Of a stretch of DNA of 39,527 bases, positions 1-8,913 are shown piece after piece. The notes beneath the pieces are model-generated. The model did not search any database. It had not been told where the DNA came from and saw only the letters and a program-made list of their open reading frames with translations. Each line of letters opens with the position of its first letter. Within the stretch, counting starts at the first letter, position 1. Source of the stretch: Bacteroidales bacterium (GTDB taxonomy: Bacteria > Bacteroidota > Bacteroidia > Bacteroidales > UBA6680); the NCBI GenBank assembly GCA_016926405.1, contig JAFGOQ010000094.1, positions 1 to 39,527 of the forward strand, read 5' to 3'. The translations under genes and the position numbers were made by a program.

Positions 1-1
1 T

Positions 2-568
2 TTAAATAGCATAAACCTTATTGTGAACGAAATTTATAAGGAAGAGCAAACTTCTTATCACAAGGATATTAGAATATTTAATTTAATAAATAGAGACGTT
101 TCAACTTTTACTGAGCAGACAATAGATTCCATATATCTTTATTTAGCCGATGTTAAGAACTATTATGTTGCAATGTTTGGAAAATCTATTATTATGAAGG
201 ATGAGGTTATCAGAGAGATTGTTGATCGAGACTCTACCTCAAATTCATATATCAGCTGGATGAATAAGTACTATAACGAAAACTTAAAAAAGTTTGTTCG
301 TAACAGCGACGATAAGTATCGTATTCTTGAGTACAAGAATGAGTTGCATCAAAAGATAGATCCTATTTATTTTGACCCTGAAAGTAAAATTATAAAAGCA
401 CATTTTTTTGCCCCAGTAAAAAATATTTTCGGGATAAAGGTCTCTACTTTATGGGTTAACGTTATGGTAATTTGGTTGTTTTCGTTATTGTCGTATGGAG
501 TTTTGTATTGTAGGGTGGTGTATCGGATTATCGATTTTTTTAATAGTAAGGCTAAGGTTAAGAAATAA
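2..568 (+). CDS. C-terminal part of a hypothetical membrane protein (5' end outside the window)
   Basis: Frame is open to the left window edge upstream of the GTG at 23; one hydrophobic segment near the C-terminus (VSTLWVNVMVIWLFSLLSYGVLYC). Confidence 0.5.
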   Translation, partial: LNSINLIVNEIYKEEQTSYHKDIRIFNLINRDVSTFTEQTIDSIYLYLADVKNYYVAMFGKSIIMKDEVIREIVDRDSTSNSYISWMNKYYNENLKKFVRNSDDKYRILEYKNELHQKIDPIYFDPESKIIKAHFFAPVKNIFGIKVSTLWVNVMVIWLFSLLSYGVLYCRVVYRIIDFFNSKAKVKK

Positions 569-760
569 TTTGTAGAGACCTATGCTAGCAGATGTTTTCT
601 GTAGTGAGATTAGGGAGTATTTTACCTATCATTATTAGCTTTTAAGATTATAGTTTTTTTTATCTCTGATTATATAAACATTTACAAAAATCATATCTTT
701 TTGTTTTTTAATCTATAAATTAGAGACCGAAAAATAATCCCTAACAATTATACAATTACC

Positions 761-1615
761 ATGAGTAGTTCTGATATAAACAACAAAATTATACTAGTTA
801 AAAAAGCCTCTGGCGAGGTAGAACCCTTCTCTGTTGATAAGTTAAAACTGTCGCTGCAAAATGCTGGAGCACGTGAAGCTACAATTCAGCATATTATTTC
901 TGATATTGAGAATTGGATTATATCTGGTATTACAACAAAGAAAATATATAGACGTGCCTTCTCGCTTCTTCGTCGTGAAAAGACATTATCGTCGCTGCGA
1001 TATAGATTAAAGCAGGCTATATTGGAGTTGGGACCTACGGGTTATCCTTTTGAAGTGTTAATTGGTGAATTATTTAAACAAAAGGGATATAGTGTTGAGG
1101 TTGGTGTTGTTGTTGATGGACGATGTATTACACACGAAATGGATGTTATAGCAACAAATGGTAGAGATCAGCAGCTTGTTGAGTGTAAATACCATAAAGA
1201 TCAGGGTACTCAAGTTAGTGTGCAGGTGCCTCTTTATGTTCGCTCTCGTGTTGATGATATTATCTATCACAGACAAACAATGTCGGAATATAAAGGTTTT
1301 AAGTTCGATGGATGGGTTGTTACTAATACTCGATTTTCGTTTGATTCTACTAATTATGGAGAATGTGCAGGATTAAATCTTTTGGCTTGGGACTATCCTG
1401 TTGGTCATGGGTTGAAAGAACAAATTGAAAAATATAATTTATACCCAATAACTGTTTTGCAAAACCTTACTAAAGACGAAAAACAGAAACTTTTAAATAA
1501 GGGTGTTGTAACTTGTCTTCAGCTATCTGCTAATTCAGATGTTTTAAACGATTTTGATTTTGTAAAAAATAGATTTAATCTATTAATGGCAGAGTTAGCA
1601 GATGTTTGTAATTAA
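761..1615 (+). CDS. ATP-cone domain protein fused to a restriction-endonuclease-like (Mrr/PD-(D/E)XK-type) domain
   Basis: N-terminus IILVKKASGEVEPFSVDKLKLSLQNAGA is ATP-cone-like; C-terminal part has VLIGELFKQKGYSVEV...HEMDVIATNGRDQQLVECKYH, a PD-(D/E)XK-like D...ECK pattern. Confidence 0.75.
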   Translation: MSSSDINNKIILVKKASGEVEPFSVDKLKLSLQNAGAREATIQHIISDIENWIISGITTKKIYRRAFSLLRREKTLSSLRYRLKQAILELGPTGYPFEVLIGELFKQKGYSVEVGVVVDGRCITHEMDVIATNGRDQQLVECKYHKDQGTQVSVQVPLYVRSRVDDIIYHRQTMSEYKGFKFDGWVVTNTRFSFDSTNYGECAGLNLLAWDYPVGHGLKEQIEKYNLYPITVLQNLTKDEKQKLLNKGVVTCLQLSANSDVLNDFDFVKNRFNLLMAELADVCN

Positions 1616-1645
1616 CATGCTCTACGCTGTTTTCTTTATATATAT

Positions 1646-1682
1646 AACATAAAAGGCTATCATTACGATAGCCTTTTATGTT
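1646..1682. terminator. Bidirectional intrinsic terminator between convergent genes
   Basis: Perfect 16-bp inverted repeat AACATAAAAGGCTATC / GATAGCCTTTTATGTT with a 5-nt loop. Confidence 0.8.
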
Positions 1683-1696
1683 ATTATTATTGGTAA

Positions 1697-2077
1697 TTAA
1701 TCTATTACTTCAATCATTTTGAAAGGTATTTTGATTATTGACTCATAATCTTCACCTGCTTCAAGCATATCTTCGTCGTCTTCGTCGTAGTACCAGTTAA
1801 TAGATACTTCGTTACCAGCTTTTTTAATTTTTTCAAGTTTTTTGAAAATATCAAGAATACATTTCGACGAACTAGTGTTGAAATATTCCAAATGCATTTT
1901 AACCGATGTTGTTGATTTTGGTTTTTTTGAATATTCGTTAATCCAGTCAAAAACAGGTTTGTAAAATTCAGTTGAGTTTTCTGGTATCGAACGACCTTTG
2001 AATTCAAGCATGCCTTTTTCTGCGTTAAGCAAAATTTCGGGAGTCTTGAGTGTTCCGTTAATTGTTAAGGTTTCCAT
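1697..2077 (-). CDS. SiaC family regulatory phosphoprotein (DUF1987)
   Basis: 126 aa, TPEILLNAEKGMLEFKGRSIPENSTEFYKPVFDWINEY is characteristic of SiaC; next to a SiaB-like gene. Confidence 0.85.
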   Translation of the reverse strand: METLTINGTLKTPEILLNAEKGMLEFKGRSIPENSTEFYKPVFDWINEYSKKPKSTTSVKMHLEYFNTSSSKCILDIFKKLEKIKKAGNEVSINWYYDEDDEDMLEAGEDYESIIKIPFKMIEVID

Positions 2078-2082
2078 ATTAA

Positions 2083-2679
2083 TCAGTTTATTTCTTTATT
2101 TATATTAATGTTTAAACGATAAAAATAACAATTGTCGTTTATCGCAGAAAATTTATAGTCTAATTTGTTTCCTGTTTTTCGTGCAATATCCATAAGTCCT
2201 AGTCCGCCACCGCCTTTATCCGAAAAAGTATCGTTGTTTAGAGTTGTTTTGTATAAATCTCGAAGTTGATCTTTACTTAATGAATTAATTTTTGATATCC
2301 TCTCTTCAAGATACTCTTTCTGTTTTTTTTGAATTAGGTTTGCTGTAGATATTCTAAACTTATCATCAAGTAAAGATAAAATAAAACAGCCAAATTTTTC
2401 GTTTTCGTTAATTCCTTCGATGTCTGTTGGGGTGTCAGAATGGTGATACAGATTTTGCAAACTTTCAACAAGAAGATGATAAACCCGTTTTTTAACAGCT
2501 GCCTTAACATTAATACATTCTAGTTTGCTTTCAACAATGTTTAATGTGTTAGATAGAATCTCAGGAGTTATGTCACCTTTAAAAGCTAACAAAACGTCTC
2601 CATTTATCATTTCTGTATAAAGATTTTCCAACTCTTTTTTTTTGTTGTTCAATTTATTAAAAGTATTGGTAGTACACAA
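2083..2679 (-). CDS. SiaB family protein kinase (DUF6272-like)
   Basis: 198 aa; LLVESLQNLYHHSD and GGGGLGLMDIARKTG look like an HATPase-like kinase fold; just upstream of SiaC in the same operon. Confidence 0.8.
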   Translation of the reverse strand: MCTTNTFNKLNNKKKELENLYTEMINGDVLLAFKGDITPEILSNTLNIVESKLECINVKAAVKKRVYHLLVESLQNLYHHSDTPTDIEGINENEKFGCFILSLLDDKFRISTANLIQKKQKEYLEERISKINSLSKDQLRDLYKTTLNNDTFSDKGGGGLGLMDIARKTGNKLDYKFSAINDNCYFYRLNININKEIN

Positions 2680-2700
2680 ATAAGTTATTTATAAATAATG

Positions 2701-4293
2701 TTAATTAGGGTATAAAAGTTGTGAGTACCTATTGTTATTTAGAATTTCTAAGGCTTTGTTAAATTCATGATTAGTAGTGTTTAATATTTTAAAGTATGCC
2801 GAAGTGTCCCAAATATCGCGCGCAATAAGGGCTTTGAGTAATACTTTAAGCTCTTTGTTCGATGTATTATAATCGCTTTCTGTACATTTAATATTATGTT
2901 TTATTGCGTATTCAACAAATTTATCAAAAAAGATGTCGGTAATAATATAATTGTCAATATAGTTACTGCTGTTTTTATATTTATTTAGGATATTATCACG
3001 GTTGTTATCTACAAACTCTATTACATAATCGTTAATAATTCCTTTATTGAGTGCTTCTCGGTAGAAGTTTGAGTATGAAGAAGTGTCAAGAGGGATGAAA
3101 ATATCGGGCAGTATTCCGCCGCCGCCATATACCAATCGTTTCGATTCTAATGTTTTATATTCTTTTGTTGAGTCTATTTGGAAATTATGTATATCGGATA
3201 ACTCACCCGATTTATACCTGTTATTTACGTCGTCGCTATACTTTGCCTTTATCCCTTTGTATGGTTTTTGAATTAGTCGCCCCGATGGAGTGTAGTATTT
3301 TGATGTGGTTAATCGAATAACCGATCCGTCGGGTAGGAGATATGCGTTTTGAACCAATCCTTTTCCAAATGAGCGGCGTCCAATAATTACTGCTCTATCC
3401 CAATCTTGTAGTGCACCCGAAACTATTTCGCTGGCTGATGCTGTTCCTTCGTCTATAAGAACTACAATTTTCGATTTTAACAATTTGCCATCGTCTGCTT
3501 CAACTCGGTATTCTTTCTTTTTTGAATGAAGTCCTTCGGTATACACTAATAGTTTTCCCTCTGTGAGCATCTCGCTAAGAATCTTTGTAGCAATCTCAAG
3601 ATAACCCCCTACATTTCCTCGTAGGTCGATAATTATGTTTTCTGCTTCACCTAGTTCGTCTATCTTTTGAATAAATTCGTCGTACGTTGTTTTCGAAAAT
3701 CTATTAATTCTCATGAAGCATGTTTTCTCGTCTACTCTATATGCAGCATCAATGCTTGTAATAGGTATAATATCGCGTGTAATTCTAAAATCAAGTAAAT
3801 TGTTCTTACGCTTAATTTTAAGATTTACTTTGCTGTTTTTTTCACCTTTTAAACGCGATGTTACGCCTATATCTGTAAGTTCTATGTTAGTAATGTTTTC
3901 GCCGTTTACCGATAGTATTCTGTCGCCAGCTCTAAGGCCTGCTTTATCTGAGGGGCCGCCAGGTATTGTTCCTACTATTAATAAGGTGTCTTTATATATT
4001 GAATATTGTATACCAATTCCTTCAAATTCGCCGTCTAATTGTTCTGTAATTGCCTGAACATCTTTAGCCGATATGTAACTTGAATGAGGGTCGAGGTATT
4101 CTAACATTTTTTTTATTCCTACTTCTACTGTGGCTTCTGTATTTATTGAGTCAACATAAAGTTGGTCAATATAAAATAGTACTCGGTTTATTTTTAGTGC
4201 TTGAATATTAAAACTATTTTCGTCGGTTTGAGCGAAAACGGAACTTGAAAGGGTTGTTAATATGCACGTTAATAGAATTAATATTCTGCTCAT
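2701..4293 (-). CDS. S41 family C-terminal processing peptidase (PDZ + peptidase)
   Basis: Signal peptide; PDZ GGPSDKAGLRAGDRILSVNG; catalytic region IVVLIDEGTASASEIVSGALQDWDRAVIIGRRSFGKGLVQ. Confidence 0.92.
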   Translation of the reverse strand: MSRILILLTCILTTLSSSVFAQTDENSFNIQALKINRVLFYIDQLYVDSINTEATVEVGIKKMLEYLDPHSSYISAKDVQAITEQLDGEFEGIGIQYSIYKDTLLIVGTIPGGPSDKAGLRAGDRILSVNGENITNIELTDIGVTSRLKGEKNSKVNLKIKRKNNLLDFRITRDIIPITSIDAAYRVDEKTCFMRINRFSKTTYDEFIQKIDELGEAENIIIDLRGNVGGYLEIATKILSEMLTEGKLLVYTEGLHSKKKEYRVEADDGKLLKSKIVVLIDEGTASASEIVSGALQDWDRAVIIGRRSFGKGLVQNAYLLPDGSVIRLTTSKYYTPSGRLIQKPYKGIKAKYSDDVNNRYKSGELSDIHNFQIDSTKEYKTLESKRLVYGGGGILPDIFIPLDTSSYSNFYREALNKGIINDYVIEFVDNNRDNILNKYKNSSNYIDNYIITDIFFDKFVEYAIKHNIKCTESDYNTSNKELKVLLKALIARDIWDTSAYFKILNTTNHEFNKALEILNNNRYSQLLYPN

Positions 4294-4400
4294 AGCTTCT
4301 GTGTTTAATGGTTATAACTAATAAATAATAAAACGCAACGGAGAATTATTATGAATGCTAATACGTGTATACAATTGTTTAAGTTTCAATAAGCACAAAA

Positions 4401-4432
4401 AAAAAGGTCAACAAATTAATGTCGACCTTTTT
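4401..4432 (-). terminator. Intrinsic terminator downstream of guaA
   Basis: AAAAAGGTC ... GACCTTTTT inverted repeat. Confidence 0.65.
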
Positions 4433-4449
4433 AATATATCTGCTTTAAA

Positions 4450-5979
4450 CTATTCCCACTCGATTGTTGCAGGTGGTTTAGAGCTTATGTCGTAAACTAC
4501 GCGGTTAATTCCTTTAACCTGATTAATTATTTTATTCGATATTTTTGCAAGAAACTCGTAAGGAAGATGAACCCAGTCGGCAGTCATTCCATCGGTACTA
4601 GCAACGGCTCTTAAAGCAACACAGTTTTCGTATGTTCTTTCGTCGCCCATAACACCAACCGATTGAACAGGAAGAAGAATTACTCCTGCTTGCCATACTG
4701 TGTCGTATAAATTATCTTCTTTAAGACCATTAATAAAGATAGAGTCGGCCTCCTGAAGAATTGTTATTTTCTCTTGAGTAATATCGCCCAAAATTCTAAT
4801 TGCTAAACCTGGTCCTGGGAAAGGATGGCGGCCTAGTAATGAGTCTTTAATACCTAAAGCGCGACCAACACGACGTACCTCGTCTTTAAAAAGAAGGTTT
4901 AAAGGTTCAACCACTTTAAGATTCATTTTAGCAGGTAATCCTCCAACATTGTGGTGCGATTTAATAGTTACCGATGGTCCGTTTACCGATACCGATTCAA
5001 TAATATCTGGATAAATTGTTCCTTGACCAAGCCACTTAACATCTTTTATTTTTTTAGCTTCAATATCGAAAACATCGATAAATGTTTTACCTATTGCTTT
5101 GCGCTTAAGTTCAGGATCAGAAAGACCTGCTAAAGCATCAAGGAAAAGTTTTTTAGCATCGACACCAATTACATTAAGACCCATATTTTCGTACGAATCT
5201 AATACTTGTTGAAATTCGTCTTTGCGTAAAAGGCCATTGTCTACAAAAATACAAGTAAGGTTTTTACCAATAGCTTTGTTAAGAAGAATGGCAGCAACTG
5301 TAGAGTCAACACCGCCCGAAAGACCAAGAACAACCTTATCGTTGCCTAATTTAGTTTTTAATTCGGCAATTGTAGTCTCTGCAAATGAGTCGGGAGTCCA
5401 GTTTTGCGAGCATTTACAAACGCCAACTAAAAAGTTCGATAAAATATCTTTACCCTCTAACGAGTGATAAACCTCTGGGTGAAACTGAAGAGCATATGTT
5501 TGTTCGCCTTCAATTCGGTATGCTGCAACTTTAACATCGGCTGTACTTGCAGTTATTGTATAGTTAGCAGGAAGTTTTGCAATAGTATCGCCATGCGACA
5601 TCCATACTTGCGAATGGCTAGATATACCTTTGAAAAGAGCATCTTCTTTGTCAACAAACTCAAGGTTGGCTCTACCATATTCTCTTTTGTTTGAAGGAAG
5701 AACCTCGCCACCAAAACAGTGGGCAAGATGCTGAGCTCCGTAACAAACTCCAAGCAATGGTAATTTTCCTTTAATATTATCAAGATTTGGAACTGGCGCA
5801 CCTTCTTCTCTAACAGATGATGGACTACCCGAAAGAATTACTCCTTTAATAGACTCATCGATAGTTATCTCTTTGTTAAAAGGGTGTATTTCGCAGTAAA
5901 CATTTAGTTCGCGAACGCGTCGGGCAATTAACTGTGTGTATTGAGACCCAAAATCAAGAATTATAATCTTTTCCAACAT
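4450..5979 (-). CDS. guaA: GMP synthase (glutamine-hydrolysing)
   Basis: Class I GATase ([27 protein letters not shown]), PP-loop [16 protein letters not shown]-terminal KPPATIEWE. Confidence 0.97.
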   Translation of the reverse strand: MLEKIIILDFGSQYTQLIARRVRELNVYCEIHPFNKEITIDESIKGVILSGSPSSVREEGAPVPNLDNIKGKLPLLGVCYGAQHLAHCFGGEVLPSNKREYGRANLEFVDKEDALFKGISSHSQVWMSHGDTIAKLPANYTITASTADVKVAAYRIEGEQTYALQFHPEVYHSLEGKDILSNFLVGVCKCSQNWTPDSFAETTIAELKTKLGNDKVVLGLSGGVDSTVAAILLNKAIGKNLTCIFVDNGLLRKDEFQQVLDSYENMGLNVIGVDAKKLFLDALAGLSDPELKRKAIGKTFIDVFDIEAKKIKDVKWLGQGTIYPDIIESVSVNGPSVTIKSHHNVGGLPAKMNLKVVEPLNLLFKDEVRRVGRALGIKDSLLGRHPFPGPGLAIRILGDITQEKITILQEADSIFINGLKEDNLYDTVWQAGVILLPVQSVGVMGDERTYENCVALRAVASTDGMTADWVHLPYEFLAKISNKIINQVKGINRVVYDISSKPPATIEWE

Positions 5980-6216
5980 AGTTTGCTGTATTAGTTATTT
6001 TGGGATTCAAAATTAGGGAAATTATTTAACTTTTCAATAATTATGACAGAACAAAAACCAACTTTGTTTCTGTTGTATATGTCTCATGTAGTAAAGTTAG
6101 TAGGCTACTCTGTTTACAGTAAACATTGTGATTACCTCTTAATTTGTATCTATAGTGCCAGTAAGCACAACCAACTTCCATCTTCTAACTTTCAACTAAT
6201 TATTGTTTTTTACTTC

Positions 6217-6294
6217 TACTTCGTCGATTTCCGCTTTGCTCCAATTCAAATGCGGAGCATTCACGAACACCTTAATATAATATAGTGAGTGAGT
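6217..6294. repeat. 78-bp palindromic insert splitting a CRISPR repeat (copy 1)
   Basis: Lies between the 5' part (6202-6216) and 3' part (6295-6325) of a CRISPR repeat; nearly identical to 6371-6448. Confidence 0.85.
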
Positions 6295-6370
6295 AATTTG
6301 TATCTTTAGTGCCAGTAAGCACAACATCCAACATTACGATTTTATGAAATGTAGTGTTGTGATTTGCTTT

Positions 6371-6448
6371 GACTTCGTCGATTTCCGCTTCGCTCCAATT
6401 CAAATGCGGAGCATTCACGAACACCTTAATATAATATGATGAGTGAGT
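6371..6448. repeat. 78-bp palindromic insert splitting a CRISPR repeat (copy 2)
   Basis: Lies between GTTGTGATTTGCTTT (6356-6370) and AATTTGTATCTTTGGTGCCAGTAAGCACAAC (6449-6479); contains imperfect arms TTCGTCGATTTCCGC / GCGGAGCATTCACGAA. Confidence 0.9.
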
Positions 6449-7673
6449 AATTTGTATCTTTGGTGCCAGTAAGCACAACTTTAGGTTCTACGGATACAGG
6501 CAGTATACAGTTGTGATTTGCTTTCAATTTGTATCTTTGGTGCCAGTAAGCACAACTATACATAAAGAATCTCGGTATACCAAGGTGTTGTGATTTGCTT
6601 TCAATTTGTATCTTTGGTGCCAGTAAGCACAACAATAGCCAACCTTTTAAATCAAGCCATTTAGTTGTGATTTGCTTTCAATTTGTATCTTTGGTGCCAG
6701 TAAGCACAACATACCGAGCTTTGTATCGCCCAACGTTATCGTTGTGATTTGCTTTCAATTTGTATCTTTGGTGCCAGTAAGCACAACACAGGAGGGGCAC
6801 TTTGATAACTCTAATTGGTTGTGATTTGCTTTCAATTTGTATCTTTGGTGCCAGTAAGCACAACAGCGTCACGTCCGTACTTATCGAGTAAAGTGTTGTG
6901 ATTTGCTTTCAATTTGTATCTTTGGTGCCAGTAAGCACAACTGTATAGTGATTTCGGTGATTACAACACTAGTTGTGATTTGCTTTCAATTTGTATCTTT
7001 GGTGCCAGTAAGCACAACTTTTATAAAATTTTGAACTCATGCATACTTGTTGTGATTTGCTTTCAATTTGTATCTTTGGTGCCAGTAAGCACAACAGCTT
7101 CGTTTTGTGATAAATTAGAGTTAACGTTGTGATTTGCTTTCAATTTGTATCTTTGGTGCCAGTAAGCACAACAAAGAAAATTCAAGTGCACTGGGTGCGG
7201 TGGTTGTGATTTGCTTTCAATTTGTATCTTTGGTGCCAGTAAGCACAACATCCCAAACTAGGACCAGTAACAGTGATTCGTTGTGATTTGCTTTCAATTT
7301 GTATCTTTGGTGCCAGTAAGCACAACGTTAACATTATCAAACAAAGTTCATAAAGTGTTGTGATTTGCTTTCAATTTGTATCTTTGGTGCCAGTAAGCAC
7401 AACCTACTGTTGCAACTAATCCAGTTCCAACAAGTTGTGATTTGCTTTCAATTTGTATCTTTGGTGCCAGTAAGCACAACTGGTATGATGTCGACGAAGG
7501 TGCTTATGTAGTTGTGATTTGCTTTCAATTTGTATCTTTGGTGCCAGTAAGCACAACCTGCTGGCGCTAAAGATTTATTGTTCAGTGTAGTACGGGTGGG
7601 TTTACGATTGCTAAAACTATACACAAACTGCCGAATAGTACAAATAAGGAGAGTTTTTTTTTATCCTAATTAA

Positions 7674-8012
7674 TTAAAATAGCTCTAATTGTTGTACCAT
7701 TTGTGGTTTATCTTTTGTTTTTTGTGCCTGAAAAAGTTCCATCGCACCAAATTGTTTGTCGGTTATTTTTATTATTCCTACATGACCATATTCGGGCAAC
7801 GACTGTTTTACACGTTTTATATGCACATCGCCATTATCGCGCGACAAACAGTGACGCAAATAAATTGAGAACTGAAACATACTAAAGCCATCGTTAAGTA
7901 GTTCTTTACGGAATTTTGATGCCACTTTACGTTGCTTTTTTGTTTCGGTTGGCAAGTCGAAAAATACCATTATCCACATAACTTTATAACTATTTAGTGC
8001 TTGTTGGCTCAT
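7674..8012 (-). CDS. cas2: CRISPR-associated endonuclease Cas2 (start revised to [13 protein letters not shown]...)
   Basis: [44 protein letters not shown] is Cas2; the ORF-track start at 8090 would overlap cas1 by ~100 bp, while ATG 8012 overlaps by 23 bp. Confidence 0.92.
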   Translation of the reverse strand: MSQQALNSYKVMWIMVFFDLPTETKKQRKVASKFRKELLNDGFSMFQFSIYLRHCLSRDNGDVHIKRVKQSLPEYGHVGIIKITDKQFGAMELFQAQKTKDKPQMVQQLELF

Positions 8013-8901
8013 AAAATGTTGGATAAATAATTTTACGTCTTGTTCCCTGATAGCATTCAAATAACGAGTTTGTGGTTCGGCTAACAGCAACCATTAGTGG
8101 GCTTCTTTTTCCATCAATTTCAACATCGGTAGTAAGTAATTGTAGAATATCGCGTTTAATAGCTGGTGTTAAATTGTCGTCAATAATATTTTCGTTAAAT
8201 AGCTTATAAACTAATTGGTCGGCAAAAGGTCGGTATGGTTCCATTATATCGTCGGCAAGGCAATACATATTATATTTGTTTGAATGGAACAATCCAAACG
8301 TGGGGTGCATTCCCGAACTTACTAAAGCTCGTGCAACAATGGCTCTTATTATAGCATAAGCATAATTTAATAGCCTATTAGGATTACCTCCGTCGGGGTT
8401 GCGCAAAAAATCATCGTCAAACAACTCTTTCCAATAGTATGCCGCTGCTCGTCCTTCGGTGTTTTTCGGATCGCCTGGGTCTACATTATCTTTTAACCAA
8501 TTAATGCGCGATGCCTCTTTGTTTAGTTTTGTTAATAATGTAGCCTGATTGTTGAGCTTACACTCTACAGTTTGTTTCCAAAGTTGCTTTTTTAATGGTA
8601 ACGAAACTTCTATTTGTGTCCGTATGCGCTCGGTCATTACATGGTTTCCGTTAAATGGCAACATTAACGATGCTGGCAAATGGCTTTGGTTACAGCTTAC
8701 TATAGCTGTTAAATTGTCTTGTAACGACTGTATTAATTGGTGTGTAATTGTTATCTGGGGGTTGTCTAAAACAATAATACCAATATCTTCTACAGGTATT
8801 GTTGCCCGACCATCTTTTTGGTCGGGCTTATCAATAACTAACTGTTTGTTTTTAAAGCTTAAATAGGCTGGGTTACCAAAATATAAAGTTCGTTTTATCA
8901 T
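7990..8901 (-). CDS. cas1: Type II CRISPR-associated endonuclease Cas1
   Basis: [60 protein letters not shown]. Confidence 0.95.
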   Translation of the reverse strand: MIKRTLYFGNPAYLSFKNKQLVIDKPDQKDGRATIPVEDIGIIVLDNPQITITHQLIQSLQDNLTAIVSCNQSHLPASLMLPFNGNHVMTERIRTQIEVSLPLKKQLWKQTVECKLNNQATLLTKLNKEASRINWLKDNVDPGDPKNTEGRAAAYYWKELFDDDFLRNPDGGNPNRLLNYAYAIIRAIVARALVSSGMHPTFGLFHSNKYNMYCLADDIMEPYRPFADQLVYKLFNENIIDDNLTPAIKRDILQLLTTDVEIDGKRSPLMVAVSRTTNSLFECYQGTRRKIIYPTFYEPTSTK

Positions 8902-8913
8902 AGTTGTTAATTT

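Larger units (their letters stand above)
6125..7557 (+). CRISPR. Type II-C CRISPR array: 47-bp repeat, 30-bp spacers; 14 canonical plus 3 degenerate or split repeats, 16 spacers
   Basis: Consensus GTTGTGATTTGCTTTCAATTTGTATCTTTGGTGCCAGTAAGCACAAC. Canonical repeats start at 6510 and recur every 77 bp to 7511-7557. Degenerate repeat at 6125-6171; split repeats at 6202-6325 and 6356-6479. Strand assigned from tracrRNA complementarity and the intra-repeat promoter. Confidence 0.98.

Noticed and set aside
3083-5801. Opposite-strand ORFs within the S41 protease and guaA genes
   Set aside because: Shadow ORFs with low-complexity or implausible composition overlapping well-supported genes.
6272-7251. 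Minus-strand ORFs with repeated VLTGTKDTN / CLLAPKIQIESKSQ peptides
   Set aside because: They are translations of the CRISPR repeat; the 77-bp period shifts frame at each unit and there is no protein-like composition or RBS.
7558-7673. Possible additional spacer and degenerate repeat at the right end of the array
   Set aside because: The sequence after the last repeat (CTGCTGGCGCTAAAG...) shows no convincing similarity to the repeat 30 bp on; treated as leader-like DNA.
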